Assembly (NCBI RefSeq): GCF_021018895.1
Contig: NC_079387.1
Coordinates: 184,606-248,605 of the forward strand
Reading direction: 5' to 3'
DNA: 64,000 nt
Source: Seriola aureovittata
Taxonomy: Eukaryota; Chordata; Actinopteri; Carangiformes; Carangidae
The notes beneath the pieces are model-generated. The model made no database searches and was not told the origin of the DNA. It worked only from the letters and a program-made list of their open reading frames with translations. Of this stretch, positions 9,138 through 19,874 are shown piece after piece (positions within the stretch are counted from its first letter, which is position 1; each line of letters opens with the position of its first letter). Position numbers and translations under genes: made by a program.

Positions 9138-12100
9138 TTATATGTTAATAGTGATTGTATTGTTTTCTGTGAATCTGATCAAGCTGTTATGTCTGCTGAA
9201 ATGTTTATCGAATATGACTGGGTCTGCTGTAAATACTGTTTTGAGATGTGTTGAAACTGTGTTTTTGAAGAAGTGTATGATATTTATGGTTTTCTTGTCG
9301 TAGAGTGCAATGTTCCTTCTTATCCATATGGCTTTCCTGGCTATTGTGAGGATTGTGTTTATGAGTGTTATGTTTTGTTTTGCATGTTTTTTTGTGAGCC
9401 CAAATGTCCAGTTCCATTTCCAGTCTACATTCCTGTGTGGTGTGTAATTACAGTGTGTTTTCAGTATTGTTTTGACTAAGTTTTGTAAAGGTATGGTGTG
9501 TGTACATGAAAAAAGTAAGTGATCTAAATCTTCTGGTTGGTTATTACAAACTGCACATGTCCGTGAATACTTATCTTTGTTGATCTGGTGTAGTCTGATT
9601 CCGGTGTATATTCTTCTGTGCCTTATGTTGTAGTCCATGCTTATTGTCTTGCTGTCCATTAGTGGTGTGTCCAAAAAAGTCCATATTGAAGAGATGTCCA
9701 TGTCCGGGTATGATGTTTTCCAGTGTTTTTCTGCTGTGGGGGGCCTTTGAATATGTTGGATGAGCAACCGGTACCAGGTCCTTGTTTTTATTTCCTTTAA
9801 GTCATTTTCCTTGTCCTTTATTTTGTGCTGGAACTGGGGAAGGGCGGCTCCGTTTCCCCTCTCTTTTTGTTTTAAAAGGTCACGCCATGTAGGATCAAGG
9901 GCCTGTTCAAATTTCCCCTTTAGTTTTCTTACATTTTCTTTTCTATAATTAACCTTCTTTGTTTTCAGTTTCTCACACACTAAATTGACATTAAAAAACC
10001 CGCTCCCATCCACTACATCACCCACCCTGGTCAACCCAGCGGCTCTCATAGGGCCGCTGATTAGAACCCTTCCCCCACACATGAAAAAAGGACAGTCAAG
10101 GAGAGGTAACTGCAGCACATGCTCTTTATTACTGCACTTAGGCCAGAGGTGGGGCAGAATTTTGTCCCATGCCTCAAGTACCTCCTGGTAGAAGCCAGGT
10201 AGGCGGCTCCTGGCCATCCCGGGGAGGAGGGCGCACAGGTTGTACGCGTCTCTCTCCCCGTAATCGGCCAGGTAGCTCGCCATCCAGTCCTCCCAGGGGT
10301 ACTGCCGTTCCAAGTCAAGAAAATTCTTAATAATTTTGACCCTGAGTGCGTCTTTTTTTGCACTGATGTCAATTAGTCCTAGACCCCCCTCCCTTTTATT
10401 AGAAATTAGCACACTGTGAGCAATCGAATTTCCCTTTCCTCTCCATAGGAAGGAGGAGATTGCTGCTTTCAGTGAATTTAGGGCCCATTGCGGCAGCTCA
10501 CAGGTTCCCAAAATGTGATTGATTTTTGACAGTATCAGAGCATTAACTACAATTACCTTTCCTTTCAATGTCAAACCCCTACTCTTCCATAAATTTAAAA
10601 TATTCTGTATTTTCCCTAAAACTTCCCTCCACCCTCTGTCCCTATCCTCACCCTCGTGCCCCCCTATATACACTCCCAGTATCTTCCTGCACCCATTGTT
10701 CACACAAAAACCCAATTTATTTACAATGTTTTGATCCTGTCCTAATGTTCCTAACTCTGATTTGTGAATGTTGATTTTGGCTCCTGATGCTGCACTGTAT
10801 GTTTTGAAGTGATCTAAAATTCTGTCTATACATTCCCCTGATTTAACTGTGATGGTTATGTCGTCTGCATACTGGGTTATTTTAACTGTTCTGTTTGCTG
10901 GTGTATTTATTCCTAAAATATGTTTGTCTTGTAGTATTGCTTGTGCTAGTGGTTCTGTTACTATACTGTAAAGCAGGGCTGACAGAGGGCAGCCCTTCCT
11001 TACTGATCTTCCTATCCTAAAGCTATCTGTTAAAAACCCATTACATTTAATTACACTCCGAGCATCTGTATACAATAATTTCACCCATTCAATAAACCCG
11101 TCACCATAACCCATTTTCCCCAATACCTTGAACAGAAAATTGTGCTCCACCCTGTCAAAAGCTTTTTCTAAGTCTATTGTGAGCAAATGGCCCCCCTGTA
11201 CCTTCATCCCTCTTACTGTGTCTCTGATTGTGTGTAATGAGTCCTGTATATCTCGGTTTGGGATGCTATATGCTTGATTTGTGCTAATTACTTGATCTAA
11301 TGTTTGTTTCAGTCTATTTGCCAGTGTTTTTGTCAAAATTTTGTAATCTGTGTTTAGAAGGCTTATGGGTCTGTAGTTGCTTATGTTGTTCCTGTCTCCT
11401 TTGTTCTTATATATTAAAGTTATAATACCTTTTGTGAATGATTCTGGTGTCCGTTTAATGTCCTGAATTGCTTGATAGAGGTCCAGCAACAGGGGGGCCA
11501 TCTGCTCACTGAAAGCCATGTAGAAGTCGGCCGTTAGGCCGTCACTTCCTGGACTTTTGTTTTTGTTTAGATTTTTGATTGCGTTTTCTATTTCTTTTAT
11601 CGTTAATTTGCTATCACACCACATTTTATCTTCCTTGTTTATCTTCCTGTCTATGTAAGAGATTATTTCTTCAGTTTTCCTTATATCGCTGCCTTCTTTT
11701 TTGAACAGGTTTTTGTAGTATTCTGTTATGATTTCGAGTATTTTTATCTTGTCTTTTTGGATGTTATTGTCTTTATCTTTCAGTTCTTCAATTATGGTTT
11801 TCTTCTGTTTTTGTTTTTCTAGCCCCAAAAAAAACGCTGTACATTTTTCCCCCTCTACTAAATTTTGAAACCTGCATCTAATTGCTGCCCCTTTGCATTT
11901 TTTTCTTTCTATATTATTTAATTGATTTTTATATAATTCATACTTCCCACAGTCTCTATTCCCTTGATTATCTAGTAATATCAGTTCATCTTCTAGTTTC
12001 TTCCTGATGTTTTGTTCTTCCTGTTTTTCTTTCCATCTTTCCTCTTTACTAAAATTAATACTTAATCTTTTGATTCTTTCTTTTACAGTATCCCATTTTT

Positions 12101-12928
12101 CTATATAATTATTATCTATTAGCATTTCTGTTCTTGCATAATTCAGTATTTTTTTAATTTTTTTATATATACTGGGTTTGATAGGAGACTGGAGTTAAGA
12201 CACCATGAGCCTCCTCCCCTGATCTCTCCCACTGTCCCCAGCTGACACACCACTGTGGCGTGGTCGCTCCAAGAATTGAAAGAATAAGATACTCTTTTAA
12301 TTTGCTTAATTGTATCAGTTGCAGCCAGGCATAGGTCAATTCTTGATTGTTTTAGCTTCCCTTTTACTATCTGCCTCCTGGAAAATTCTCTTTTAAATTT
12401 GTTTTCTATTCTCCATATATCTAATAAATTATAATTGTGCATTAATTCATATAATGTGAATCTGCTCATATCATTTTTATATACATTATTAACTGAGATA
12501 TCGGCTTTTGATAACACAGTATTAAAATCTCCTATGATTATTGTTCTATTATTTATCCATCTACCTAATTTGTTAAACATTTCTTTCCTCTCCTTTTCAC
12601 AGTTACTGGCATATATATTAATTATTCTAATAGTACTATTATTTACTATCATATCTATAATTAATATTCTACCTTCATTATCCTTATATATTAGTTTACT
12701 ATTTTCTATCATATTAGTATTTATTATAGTAGCTATTCCACATGATTTATTAGTGCCATTATTATAATATATTTCCCCTTTATATATCTTTATTGCTGCT
12801 TTTAAGCTGTCCTCATCCCATCTTGTCTCCTGGAGACATAGGACATCGCAGGCTGGATTACTTAATATATTTTTCATCCTGCCACAAGTGCGGAGACCAT
12901 TGATGTTCAGGGAGTGCAGCAGCAACAT
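9138..12928 (-). pseudogene. ORF2 (endonuclease-reverse transcriptase) of element B, one frameshift
   Basis: ATG at 12,928 (MLLLHSLNING), 20 nt after the ORF1 stop. EN domain (12,143-12,928): CLQETRWD, GDFNTV, RIDLCLA, WSDHATV. RT domain in a second frame (9,138-12,125): KSPGSDGLTADFY, TIDLEKAFDRVEH, YADD, LGVYIGG; a C-terminal CCHC (CAVCNNQ...H...C) near the end. The frame breaks at 12,149-12,165, where D has two runs of eight A on the coding strand and B has one base fewer. In the RT motif read RQGCPLS in C, A and D, B reads RKGCPLS. Total coding length would match D (about 1,263 residues). Confidence 0.9.
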
Positions 12929-12947
12929 TGTAACAAAAAAATGTTTT

Positions 12948-14651
12948 TTAAACACCTAGTTTATTCATCGTTCTTTTTTCTTTCTTCCTTTTCTTAGTTC
13001 TAGCGGCTATAGTAGAGGTGTGCTGCTTCCTGATGCTCTGGATGGTGGCGACGTCCATCTCAGAGTCACCGTCTGATTCCCCCTGCTGAGTCGGGGAGGT
13101 CGAAGCCGGCGCTCTGGGGGGTGCGGCTGCCGCCTGCTGCAGATCGCTCAGAGTCTCCCCCACGTCCATCGATTCCAGGGCAATGGACGGCTCCGGCCCC
13201 TCCGCGAGCCCGTTTCCGCCCTTGCCCTTTCCTCTCTCTCGGGGACCAGAGTTTACACTCAGCCCGTCTCTGCTCTCGACCAGCTTTGTGGCCAGGCTCT
13301 GTGCGGCTTTTGCGAGGCTTGTAGCCCTCCGCTGGGGGAGACCCTCTCTGTCAGCCGCTTCCACGGTGCCGCTGCCCCCCTCACCGGCCTCTTCTCCTTC
13401 CTCCTCCTCCTCACTCATGTCCTCCGCCTCTGTTGACGGTGCCTCCGATCCGGACCCCGCCACAACATCAGACTCACTGTAATTACAGCTACATTCCTCC
13501 ATCAGGTTGCAGCACACCTCACATTTTTTAATCTTTTTTTGTTGGCTGCTGCACTCCCTCGCATAATGTCCCTGGACTCCGCACTTGTGACAGGAGAACT
13601 CCGGACAATCTCTCAGGATGTGCCCCGGCTGGAGGCACATCCTGCAAACTTTTGCTTGTCTGTCGTGTATCACACGGAAGTATTCAGGTCCCATTACTGT
13701 TTCAAACCGCGCTGAATACGGTAACGATTGCACCTTGTCATTAAATTTAACTTTTAAAAACCTCGTCCCGTCCGCTACTTGTGTGCCCGGCCACATCCTC
13801 CTTCTAATAGCGGATGCAGCCGATACACCCCATCCCTCAAGCTTTTGCATGATTTCATCGTCTGTGATATACGCAGGTAAGTTTAGAAAGGAAACCATTA
13901 ACTCATCGTTACAAAGGTTTTTTACTAAAATGCTTGTGTTACCTATTTTGAAACCGTCTAGGAGCCGCTCCTTCCCCTTGGCATGAGACATAGTTATCTC
14001 ATACGTCCTGGCACCGGTCGCTCTGCAGGCAATAAGCCCCCCACACAGAGCTCGGATGGCTCTCATGAGTTCCAGCACCGGGACCTCGTCTTGTCCGGTC
14101 ACTTCCAGGCTCGCTGTTAATTCTCGATCGTATATATTCCCAACTGCGTGCTTTGTTGTTTCTTGTCTCTGCTGTCTCTCACCGACTGCTCCAGTCTCTC
14201 TCTCCTCTCCGCCGCTCGCCGCTCGCTCGCCCGCCGCTGCTGCTTTCTCTCTCTCTCCCGCCGCTGCTCTCTCCCTCTCCGCCGCCGCTCTCGGAGCTCC
14301 ATGGAGTCCCGGCCTGGTCCGATCTCCATCTCCGCTCTCCCTCACGGCTCCTCCGGTCTCGCTCCTCCGTCCTCTGCCCGTTGCAGCTGTCAATGCTGCT
14401 CGCCGCTCTCTCTCCTCTCTCTCTCCTCTCGCCGGCGCCGTCATCGTTGAATCAGCTGTTCCCGTGCTCTCTTCGCTTCTTTTTTTTTTTAAACTCTTCC
14501 TTCTGACTCTCTGTTCTTTTGTTTCGACTACTTCCCATTCATTCATTTCTTTCTCCGCTACAACTTGACTTAATTTATGTCCGTGATCCATTTCCGTAAT
14601 TAATGAGCCATTTCCCGCTTCCGTCACCATTAAATCCGTCCGAGAAAACAT
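12948..14651 (-). CDS. ORF1 (gag-like protein) of element B
   Basis: 567 codons from ATG 14,651, an upstream GTG-led extension being rejected because the hairpin lies there. Layout: hydrophilic Glu/Arg/Ala-rich N-terminus with long charged repeats, a central domain (EVTGQDEVPVLELM ... RFLKVKFND), two CCHC knuckles (CRMCLQPGHILRDC, CHKCGVQGHYAREC), a third cysteine cluster (CEVCCNLMEECSC), an acidic segment and a basic C-terminus. By family this is the RNA-binding RNP protein. It ends 20 nt before the ORF2 ATG, so ORF2 is probably translated from the same RNA. Confidence 0.88.
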   Translation of the reverse strand: MFSRTDLMVTEAGNGSLITEMDHGHKLSQVVAEKEMNEWEVVETKEQRVRRKSLKKKRSEESTGTADSTMTAPARGEREERERRAALTAATGRGRRSETGGAVRESGDGDRTRPGLHGAPRAAAERERAAAGEREKAAAAGERAASGGEERETGAVGERQQRQETTKHAVGNIYDRELTASLEVTGQDEVPVLELMRAIRALCGGLIACRATGARTYEITMSHAKGKERLLDGFKIGNTSILVKNLCNDELMVSFLNLPAYITDDEIMQKLEGWGVSAASAIRRRMWPGTQVADGTRFLKVKFNDKVQSLPYSARFETVMGPEYFRVIHDRQAKVCRMCLQPGHILRDCPEFSCHKCGVQGHYARECSSQQKKIKKCEVCCNLMEECSCNYSESDVVAGSGSEAPSTEAEDMSEEEEEGEEAGEGGSGTVEAADREGLPQRRATSLAKAAQSLATKLVESRDGLSVNSGPRERGKGKGGNGLAEGPEPSIALESMDVGETLSDLQQAAAAPPRAPASTSPTQQGESDGDSEMDVATIQSIRKQHTSTIAARTKKRKKEKRTMNKLGV

Positions 14652-14674
14652 GAAAAAAAAACTCAAATAAGCCT

Positions 14675-14700
14675 CCCCCGAACAGTAAAACTGCCGGGGG
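14675..14700 (-). promoter_or_regulatory. 5' UTR hairpin of element B
   Basis: Arms CCCCCGGCAGT and ACTGTTCGGGGG with a T-rich loop and a single bulged base; 24 nt upstream of the ORF1 ATG. Confidence 0.65.
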
Positions 14701-14862
14701 GAATGTCCAAACAAATAAACAAACAAAGGATGCACGGAAAAGTAAGATGTAATGAAAAAAGAAAGAAGAATGAACTAAGGGAAGTAGAAAAAAAACAGAG
14801 GTCCGCGATCCTCTCTCCTCTCTCTCACACAGGTATTGCCGACTCACGTTTGACTCACGCAT

Positions 14863-14890
14863 GCGTGTTCAGAGTGGTATGGCCGTAAGC
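14863..14890 (-). rRNA. 5S rRNA gene, 28-bp 5' part split off by element B
   Basis: GCTTACGGCC to GAACACGC on the minus strand with its own upstream TTTAAA box; continues directly into the 5' end of element B. Confidence 0.9.
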
Positions 14891-15164
14891 GAGAGGGAGC
14901 GCGACAAATACCCTCTTTAAACATGACGATCATGTCCTTCATGCACGAAGCTACGTGTTTATGTCTAGCGCAGGAGCCTTTCCTTTTCAGCGTTTGCTTG
15001 TTGCTTTGGCTCTCAACATGTCAACTTTGTAACATTTTAATACAAAAGTGTCTTTACATTGTGATCTGTGCTGTCCCGTCCCCAAAAGTGCAGCCAGGTG
15101 CAGAGTAACAGGTTGTTGAAGCAGGAGCAGCAGCGTCCTCTGCTGATTGCAAAGAGATGCCAAA

Positions 15165-15284
15165 AAGCTTACAGCACCTGGTATTCCCAGGCGGTCTCCC
15201 ATCCAAGTACTAACCAGGCCCGACCCTGCTTGGCTTCCGAGATCGGACGAGATCGGGCGTGTTCAGAGTGGTATGGCCGTAAGC
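15165..15284 (-). rRNA. 5S ribosomal RNA gene
   Basis: Full-length type I copy. Confidence 0.95.
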
Positions 15285-15558
15285 GAGAGGGAGCGCGACA
15301 AATACCCTCTTTAAACATGACGATCATGTCCTTCATGCACGAAGCTACGTGTTTATGTCTAGCGCAGGAGCCTTTCCTTTTCAGCGTTTGCTTGTTGCTT
15401 TGGCTCTCAACATGTCAACTTTGTAACATTTTAATACAAAAGTGTCTTTACATTGTGATCTGTGCTGTCCCGTCCCCAAAAGTGCAGCCAGGTGCAGAGT
15501 AACAGGTTGTTGAAGCAGGAGCAGCAGCGTCCTCTGCTGATTGCAAAGAGATGCCAAA

Positions 15559-15668
15559 AAGCTTACAGCACCTGGTATTCCCAGGCGGTCTCCCATCCAA
15601 GTACTAACCAGGCCCGACCCTGCTTGGCTTCCGAGATCGGGCGTGTTCAGAGTGGTATGGCCGTAAGC
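15559..15668 (-). rRNA. 5S rRNA gene variant with 10-bp internal deletion
   Basis: 110 bp. Lacks one of two adjacent near-repeats (CCGATCTCGT/CCGATCTCGG), consistent with slippage. The promoter boxes downstream are intact, so it could still be transcribed, but the RNA would lose part of helix III. Confidence 0.9.
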
Positions 15669-15942
15669 GAGAGGGAGCGCGACAAATACCCTCTTTAAAC
15701 ATGACGATCATGTCCTTCATGCACGAAGCTACGTGTTTATGTCTAGCGCAGGAGCCTTTCCTTTTCAGCGTTTGCTTGTTGCTTTGGCTCTCAACATGTC
15801 AACTTTGTAACATTTTAATACAAAAGTGTCTTTACATTGTGATCTGTGCTGTCCCGTCCCCAAAAGTGCAGCCAGGTGCAGAGTAACAGGTTGTTGAAGC
15901 AGGAGCAGCAGCGTCCTCTGCTGATTGCAAAGAGATGCCAAA

Positions 15943-16062
15943 AAGCTTACAGCACCTGGTATTCCCAGGCGGTCTCCCATCCAAGTACTAACCAGGCCCG
16001 ACCCTGCTTGGCTTCCGAGATCGGACGAGATCGGGCGTGTTCAGAGTGGTATGGCCGTAAGC
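15943..16062 (-). rRNA. 5S ribosomal RNA gene
   Basis: Full-length type I copy. Confidence 0.95.
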
Positions 16063-16336
16063 GAGAGGGAGCGCGACAAATACCCTCTTTAAACATGACG
16101 ATCATGTCCTTCATGCACGAAGCTACGTGTTTATGTCTAGCGCAGGAGCCTTTCCTTTTCAGCGTTTGCTTGTTGCTTTGGCTCTCAACATGTCAACTTT
16201 GTAACATTTTAATACAAAAGTGTCTTTACATTGTGATCTGTGCTGTCCCGTCCCCAAAAGTGCAGCCAGGTGCAGAGTAACAGGTTGTTGAAGCAGGAGC
16301 AGCAGCGTCCTCTGCTGATTGCAAAGAGATGCCAAA

Positions 16337-16456
16337 AAGCTTACAGCACCTGGTATTCCCAGGCGGTCTCCCATCCAAGTACTAACCAGGCCCGACCCTG
16401 CTTGGCTTCCGAGATCGGACGAGATCGGGCGTGTTCAGAGTGGTATGGCCGTAAGC
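16337..16456 (-). rRNA. 5S ribosomal RNA gene
   Basis: Full-length type I copy. Confidence 0.95.
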
Positions 16457-16730
16457 GAGAGGGAGCGCGACAAATACCCTCTTTAAACATGACGATCATG
16501 TCCTTCATGCACGAAGCTACGTGTTTATGTCTAGCGCAGGAGCCTTTCCTTTTCAGCGTTTGCTTGTTGCTTTGGCTCTCAACATGTCAACTTTGTAACA
16601 TTTTAATACAAAAGTGTCTTTACATTGTGATCTGTGCTGTCCCGTCCCCAAAAGTGCAGCCAGGTGCAGAGTAACAGGTTGTTGAAGCAGGAGCAGCAGC
16701 GTCCTCTGCTGATTGCAAAGAGATGCCAAA

Positions 16731-16850
16731 AAGCTTACAGCACCTGGTATTCCCAGGCGGTCTCCCATCCAAGTACTAACCAGGCCCGACCCTGCTTGGC
16801 TTCCGAGATCGGACGAGATCGGGCGTGTTCAGAGTGGTATGGCCGTAAGC
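16731..16850 (-). rRNA. 5S ribosomal RNA gene
   Basis: Full-length type I copy. Confidence 0.95.
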
Positions 16851-17124
16851 GAGAGGGAGCGCGACAAATACCCTCTTTAAACATGACGATCATGTCCTTC
16901 ATGCACGAAGCTACGTGTTTATGTCTAGCGCAGGAGCCTTTCCTTTTCAGCGTTTGCTTGTTGCTTTGGCTCTCAACATGTCAACTTTGTAACATTTTAA
17001 TACAAAAGTGTCTTTACATTGTGATCTGTGCTGTCCCGTCCCCAAAAGTGCAGCCAGGTGCAGAGTAACAGGTTGTTGAAGCAGGAGCAGCAGCGTCCTC
17101 TGCTGATTGCAAAGAGATGCCAAA

Positions 17125-17221
17125 AAGCTTACAGCACCTGGTATTCCCAGGCGGTCTCCCATCCAAGTACTAACCAGGCCCGACCCTGCTTGGCTTCCGA
17201 GATCGGACGAGATCGGGCGTG
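17125..17221 (-). rRNA. 5S rRNA gene, 3' part split off by element E
   Basis: From CACGCCCGATC to the terminator; the 5' part must lie beyond element E, inside or past the gap. Confidence 0.9.
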
Positions 17222-17686
17222 TTTTTTTTTTTTTTATATTTTATTATCAAAAATATAGCACGATTCTTATTTTACATACATTTAAAGGGCAGACAAACAT
17301 TAATAAACAAGTTGACAAAACAAAAGACACACAGCCACAATAACACTGAGTGCAAAAAAAAAAAAAAAAAAAAAAAAAGTTATGGTTCTGTCTAATAAAT
17401 CAAATATAATAAACCAACATAAAACAACCAGCGCGAAGCTATGATTCTGCTTAGTAAACAAAATAAAACAAACATAAAACAACCAGCGCGAAGCTATGAT
17501 TCTGCTTAGTAAACAAAATAAAACAAACATAAAACAACCAGCGCGAAGCTATGATTCTGCTTAGTAAACAAAATAAACCAACATAAAACAACCAGCGCGA
17601 AGCTATGATTCTGCTTTATCTATATGAAACAAACATAAAACAACCAGCGCGAAGCTATGATTCTGCTTAGTAAACACAAAATACAC
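17222..17686 (-). mobile_element. Element E: 3' end of another B/D-type 5S-targeted element, cut by the gap
   Basis: Poly(A) end inserted at the same 5S position as B, followed (3' to 5') by a 3' UTR nearly identical to that of B, including an expanded A run (17,354-17,379) and about five copies of the 57-bp repeat. The sequence stops at the N run before any coding part. Confidence 0.9.
17411..17686 (-). repeat. Tandem repeats (~57 bp) in the 3' UTR of element E
   Basis: Same repeat as in B (CCAGCGCGAAGCTATGATTC cores), about five copies up to the gap. Confidence 0.85.
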
Positions 17687-18686
17687 NNNNNNNNNNNNNN
17701 NNNNNNNNNNNNNNNNNNNNNNNNNNNNNNNNNNNNNNNNNNNNNNNNNNNNNNNNNNNNNNNNNNNNNNNNNNNNNNNNNNNNNNNNNNNNNNNNNNNN
17801 NNNNNNNNNNNNNNNNNNNNNNNNNNNNNNNNNNNNNNNNNNNNNNNNNNNNNNNNNNNNNNNNNNNNNNNNNNNNNNNNNNNNNNNNNNNNNNNNNNNN
17901 NNNNNNNNNNNNNNNNNNNNNNNNNNNNNNNNNNNNNNNNNNNNNNNNNNNNNNNNNNNNNNNNNNNNNNNNNNNNNNNNNNNNNNNNNNNNNNNNNNNN
18001 NNNNNNNNNNNNNNNNNNNNNNNNNNNNNNNNNNNNNNNNNNNNNNNNNNNNNNNNNNNNNNNNNNNNNNNNNNNNNNNNNNNNNNNNNNNNNNNNNNNN
18101 NNNNNNNNNNNNNNNNNNNNNNNNNNNNNNNNNNNNNNNNNNNNNNNNNNNNNNNNNNNNNNNNNNNNNNNNNNNNNNNNNNNNNNNNNNNNNNNNNNNN
18201 NNNNNNNNNNNNNNNNNNNNNNNNNNNNNNNNNNNNNNNNNNNNNNNNNNNNNNNNNNNNNNNNNNNNNNNNNNNNNNNNNNNNNNNNNNNNNNNNNNNN
18301 NNNNNNNNNNNNNNNNNNNNNNNNNNNNNNNNNNNNNNNNNNNNNNNNNNNNNNNNNNNNNNNNNNNNNNNNNNNNNNNNNNNNNNNNNNNNNNNNNNNN
18401 NNNNNNNNNNNNNNNNNNNNNNNNNNNNNNNNNNNNNNNNNNNNNNNNNNNNNNNNNNNNNNNNNNNNNNNNNNNNNNNNNNNNNNNNNNNNNNNNNNNN
18501 NNNNNNNNNNNNNNNNNNNNNNNNNNNNNNNNNNNNNNNNNNNNNNNNNNNNNNNNNNNNNNNNNNNNNNNNNNNNNNNNNNNNNNNNNNNNNNNNNNNN
18601 NNNNNNNNNNNNNNNNNNNNNNNNNNNNNNNNNNNNNNNNNNNNNNNNNNNNNNNNNNNNNNNNNNNNNNNNNNNNNNNNNNNNNN
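17687..18686. other. Assembly gap, 1000 N
   Basis: Exactly 1000 N, a conventional placeholder. Left of it is element E in 5S rDNA; right of it is the snRNA array, starting 59 bp upstream of where the U5 proximal element would be. At least one U5 gene of the array and the body of element E are therefore missing from view. Confidence 0.98.
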
Positions 18687-18939
18687 AAGTCCCGGGACTC
18701 GCCAGTGCCACGTTGTCACAGGCTCTATCCAATGGGGTTGTGGAGGAAAGAGCCTGCGCCTTAAGGTCCAAGTTACCAAAAACTTGAAGTTATCAGGCAC
18801 CGGTGAGCAGCCACAAAAACACAGAGAAAAAGTGTTTGACGGGATTCGGGCAGCATTTCCTCTGTTTCCGCTTTGTCGGCCAACAGTCAACATTCCAAAT
18901 CTCACTGCGCTTTTTGGAGTCTTTGCCTAAACTGCTGAT

Positions 18940-19098
18940 TGTGTGCTGCACTAGCACTGGTCAGGTTGTGTGCTGCACTAGCACTGGTCAGGTTGTGTGC
19001 TGCACTAGCACTGGTCAGGTTGTGTGCTGCACTAGCACTGGTCAGGTTGTGTGCTGCACTAGCACTGGTCAGGTTGTGTGCTGCACAAGCCCTGGTCA
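18940..19098. repeat. 27-bp minisatellite upstream of a U5 gene, expanded copy
   Basis: Five copies of a 27-bp unit (TGTGCTGCACTAGCACTGG + TCAGGTTG) plus one variant copy. The equivalents at 21,567-21,644, 24,110-24,187, 32,526-32,603 and 35,064-35,141 have two copies plus the variant. Confidence 0.9.
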
Positions 19099-19370
19099 GG
19101 TTGAGTCCATCATTTCAAAGAGTGACCCCACCGTTCTTCCCCCCTTGTATTGACCTTTGTTAATGTTGAAATCCCAGTTACTTCAGGTGAGTGACAAAAA
19201 CCAGTTAATGCGACCATCTTCTCAAGCGACGTGAAGCCGGCGCCTTCCCGTCTTCGAGAAGGCGTTGTGTTCTTTGGGGGCTTTTCTTTTGCTCGTAGCA
19301 TGCCCGTCGACAACACTGTTTGAATGGGTGCAGGGAGAATTGATGAGTCCACTGAGCATCCTATCAGTAG
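19096..19370. repeat. Paralogous block 1 (upstream of U5), related to block 2 (upstream of U4)
   Basis: Starts CAGGTTGAGTCCA and aligns with 20,387-20,650 over more than 100 bp, best in the first 65 bp (ATTTCAAA-AGTGACCC-ACCG...). Other copies start at about 21,641, 24,184, 32,600 and 35,138, roughly 420 bp upstream of the U5 start in each unit. Confidence 0.7.
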
Positions 19371-19874
19371 GGAGAGTCCTCTGCTAGACCCCAGAGAAAA
19401 AGAAAGCATTATGGATCAGAATGGATAAATTGGTGGACAGTCCACCATCATTTGATTTGCATTCATGGCAAATTGGCGACACAGAGGGGTAAAACGTATG
19501 TAACGTGACCTCTGAATAATGAAAACCATCAATCACTTTCAAACGGAATTAACCTGCGCCTGCTCTTCATTGACCATCTATATATACAGGAAAGAGCAGT
19601 CCTCCATATTTTAACGGCCAACACAGCATTCATTTCCCTTTCCCAAGCCTTCTTTTGACATTTAACACGCACCCAATCAGTAGAAAAGAAGTTGACTCAT
19701 TTACTGATGAACTCCTTGATCTCCCATGAAAGAGAAATGAATTCCACAAGAGTGAGGCCACTCTCCCAAGTGGCCTAAAAATGAGGGATGTTTCCCTTCA
19801 CAGCCACATAAATGGGAACACCAAAGAGCTAAATATCATGCATCAACTGGAGATTTGTCATCAATACAGAGTTG

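Larger units (their letters stand above)
8646..14862 (-). mobile_element. Element B: full-length 5S-targeted Tx1-clade (Mutsu-like) non-LTR retrotransposon
   Basis: About 6.2 kb on the minus strand, from ATGCGTGAGTC (14,862) to a poly(A) end (poly(T) on + at 8,646-8,656). Flanking 5S sequence GCGTG(T) is present at both ends (8,641-8,646 and 14,863-14,868), a target-site duplication. It contains a 5' UTR with hairpin, ORF1, ORF2 and a 3' UTR with tandem repeats. Very similar to element D. ORF2 has a 1-nt frameshift in an A-rich stretch and a Q-to-K change in an RT core motif, so this copy is probably inactive. Confidence 0.92.
14891..17221 (-). repeat. 5S rDNA tandem array, left segment 2
   Basis: Five complete 5S genes and end fragments in 394-bp units (one of 384 bp because its 5S has a 10-bp deletion). 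Spacers match those of left segment 1. Confidence 0.95.

Noticed and set aside
17620..18905. Long frames running through N
   Set aside because: They consist of unknown residues across an assembly gap; the real parts on both sides belong to unrelated DNA.
18940..19098. Regularly spaced repeats that could suggest CRISPR
   Set aside because: Head-to-tail 27-bp minisatellite without spacers, in a vertebrate genome.
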